The notes below the pieces were generated by a model. The model was not told the DNA's origin and made no database searches. It saw only the letters and a list, made by a program, of their open reading frames with translations. A stretch of DNA of 6,548 bases, from positions 1 to 6,548 of the forward strand of contig VBHV01000531.1 of the NCBI GenBank assembly GCA_005881995.1. The letters are read 5' to 3'. This document shows, piece by piece, positions 5,891-6,548 of this stretch. Source of the stretch: Chloroflexota bacterium (GTDB lineage Bacteria > Chloroflexota > Ktedonobacteria > Ktedonobacterales > Ktedonobacteraceae). A program made the translations under genes and the position numbers. The stretch's first letter is position 1. The number at the start of each line of letters is the position of its first letter.

Positions 5891-6548
5891 CTACGACTGC
5901 GACCAGGGTACGGGTAGCTGGCTCGTTCCAAGCAGGCGAAAGGTGGCCTTGACCGAACCAAAGCTTACTACATCTCCGTTCTGGAGCAATTCCGGCTTGA
6001 GCGGGGTTAACGTCAGCTCGCCTAGCCGCGTCTTATTGCGACTCTGCAGATCTTCGATATAGAAGAGGGTTTTTTCAAGGTGAATCCGCGCGTGCTGGCG
6101 CGAGACTGTACTCGAGGTGTCGAACGGCGTGAGGTCGATCTCTGGCGTGATCTCGCGCCTGGGATCGACCCGCCCGACAATCACAGAGCTCTCTTTGATC
6201 GTGATACGTTGCACAATCTGCTCGTTCTGCTGGATGTCCAGAAATGCGTAGATTTTTGCACTCTTTGGCGCTACCGGTCCCATGCTGAGTTTGGGCCTGA
6301 TCAAGGTCTGCTCGACTGCTGCTAGTTCCTGCTCAGTATCAGGCCTGGGCCTGATCAAGGTCTGCTCGACTGCTGCCAGTTCCTGCTCAGTGCCGGGCTT
6401 TGAGCTCACCTGGCTGGGCGTGACTGGGAAAGATTTCATCACCGCGAGCAGACTGGCCACGCGCTCTGGACGCTGCAGCGGGTGGTCGTCATCAAGCTCC
6501 GGCAGTGCCGAGAGTACCCTGCCATTGCGCACGAATAACCTTCTCCAG
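5891..6548 (-). CDS. FHA-domain protein, N-terminus beyond the window
   Basis: The frame is open to the right edge, so the GTG at 6532-6530 need not be the start; upstream codons read WRRLF and continue in frame. Counting from that GTG, residues 1-40 (RNGRVLSALPELDDD...) are an unassigned region that might be the end of another domain. Residues 46-81 hold a tandem repeat, and residues about 93-203 form a forkhead-associated domain, which binds phosphothreonine peptides. FHA landmarks are VIVGR (G120, R121), SRQHARI (S144, R145, H147), SRNKTRLG (N166, T168; Lys where Gly is usual) and LLQNGDVVSFG (G186, D187). No membrane segment is visible in this part. Such proteins work with Ser/Thr kinases in signalling. 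The gene is convergent with the sugar genes and probably unrelated to them. Domain call is firm; the role is not known. Confidence 0.88.
   Translation of the reverse strand, partial: WRRLFVRNGRVLSALPELDDDHPLQRPERVASLLAVMKSFPVTPSQVSSKPGTEQELAAVEQTLIRPRPDTEQELAAVEQTLIRPKLSMGPVAPKSAKIYAFLDIQQNEQIVQRITIKESSVIVGRVDPRREITPEIDLTPFDTSSTVSRQHARIHLEKTLFYIEDLQSRNKTRLGELTLTPLKPELLQNGDVVSFGSVKATFRLLGTSQLPVPWSQS
6293..6400 (-). repeat. Tandem 54-bp duplication inside the FHA gene
   Basis: Units 6293-6346 and 6347-6400 match at 49 of 54 positions, with four of the five differences in the last nine bases. Each encodes 18 residues of the form [RK]P[GD]TEQELAAVEQTLIRP. The reading frame is kept because 54 is a multiple of three. 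No third copy is seen on either side. The near identity suggests a recent duplication in the linker before the FHA domain. Confidence 0.92.

Noticed and set aside
5888..5920. Inverted repeat CAGCTAC ... GTAGCTG near the convergent gene ends, possible terminator
   Set aside because: The arms are 7 bases with a 19-base loop, no U-tract follows on either strand, and most of it lies inside the FHA coding region. Support is too weak to call a terminator.
6530..6532. GTG at 6532-6530 as the start of the FHA protein
   Set aside because: The frame stays open to the window edge with plausible coding sequence upstream, and no ribosome site can be seen in the 16 remaining bases, so the gene is treated as partial.

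Overview
The window reads as a sugar- or glycoside-use gene island from a bacterium with moderate-to-high GC, clear AAGGAG-type ribosome binding sites and short intergenic gaps. The protein styles (an Opp/Dpp-type ABC permease coupled to a family GH1 beta-glycosidase, paired Gfo/Idh/MocA oxidoreductases and xylose-isomerase-like TIM-barrel proteins, and an FHA-domain protein) fit Chloroflexota such as the Ktedonobacteria best. That placement is an inference from composition and gene style, not from a marker gene.

Layout, left to right. (1) 1-138, + strand: the last 45 codons of an ABC transporter inner-membrane permease; its stop codon overlaps the start of the next gene (ATGA). (2) 135-1631, +: a complete GH1 beta-glycosidase with both catalytic glutamates. 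(3) 1624-2358, - strand: a complete xylose-isomerase-like sugar isomerase/epimerase that starts at TTG and overlaps the 3' end of the GH1 gene by 8 bp, tail to tail. (4) 2359-2521: a 163-bp divergent control region with candidate promoters on both strands, several short repeats and a perfect 8-bp-arm hairpin in the presumed leader of the next gene. (5) 2522-3634, +: a complete Gfo/Idh/MocA oxidoreductase. (6) 3723-4699, +: a second isomerase of a different subfamily, broken by an internal deletion with frameshift near 4041-4048. (7) 4696-5856, +: a second Gfo/Idh/MocA oxidoreductase, coupled to the broken gene by another ATGA overlap. (8) 5891-6548, -: the C-terminal part of an FHA-domain protein with a duplicated 18-residue segment; it runs off the right edge and seems unrelated to the sugar genes.

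How the genes could work together (inference). The Opp-type transporter would import an oligosaccharide or glycoside and GH1 would hydrolyse it. The two NAD(P)-dependent oxidoreductases and two TIM-barrel isomerases have the composition of oxidise-then-rearrange or oxidise-then-cleave pathways for sugars, inositols and 3-keto-glycosides. The locus may therefore combine hydrolytic and redox routes on related substrates. The broken isomerase would disable one arm unless the break is an assembly or sequencing artefact. No tRNA, rRNA, CRISPR array, insertion sequence or phage gene was seen. No stretch over 300 bases lacks a gene.
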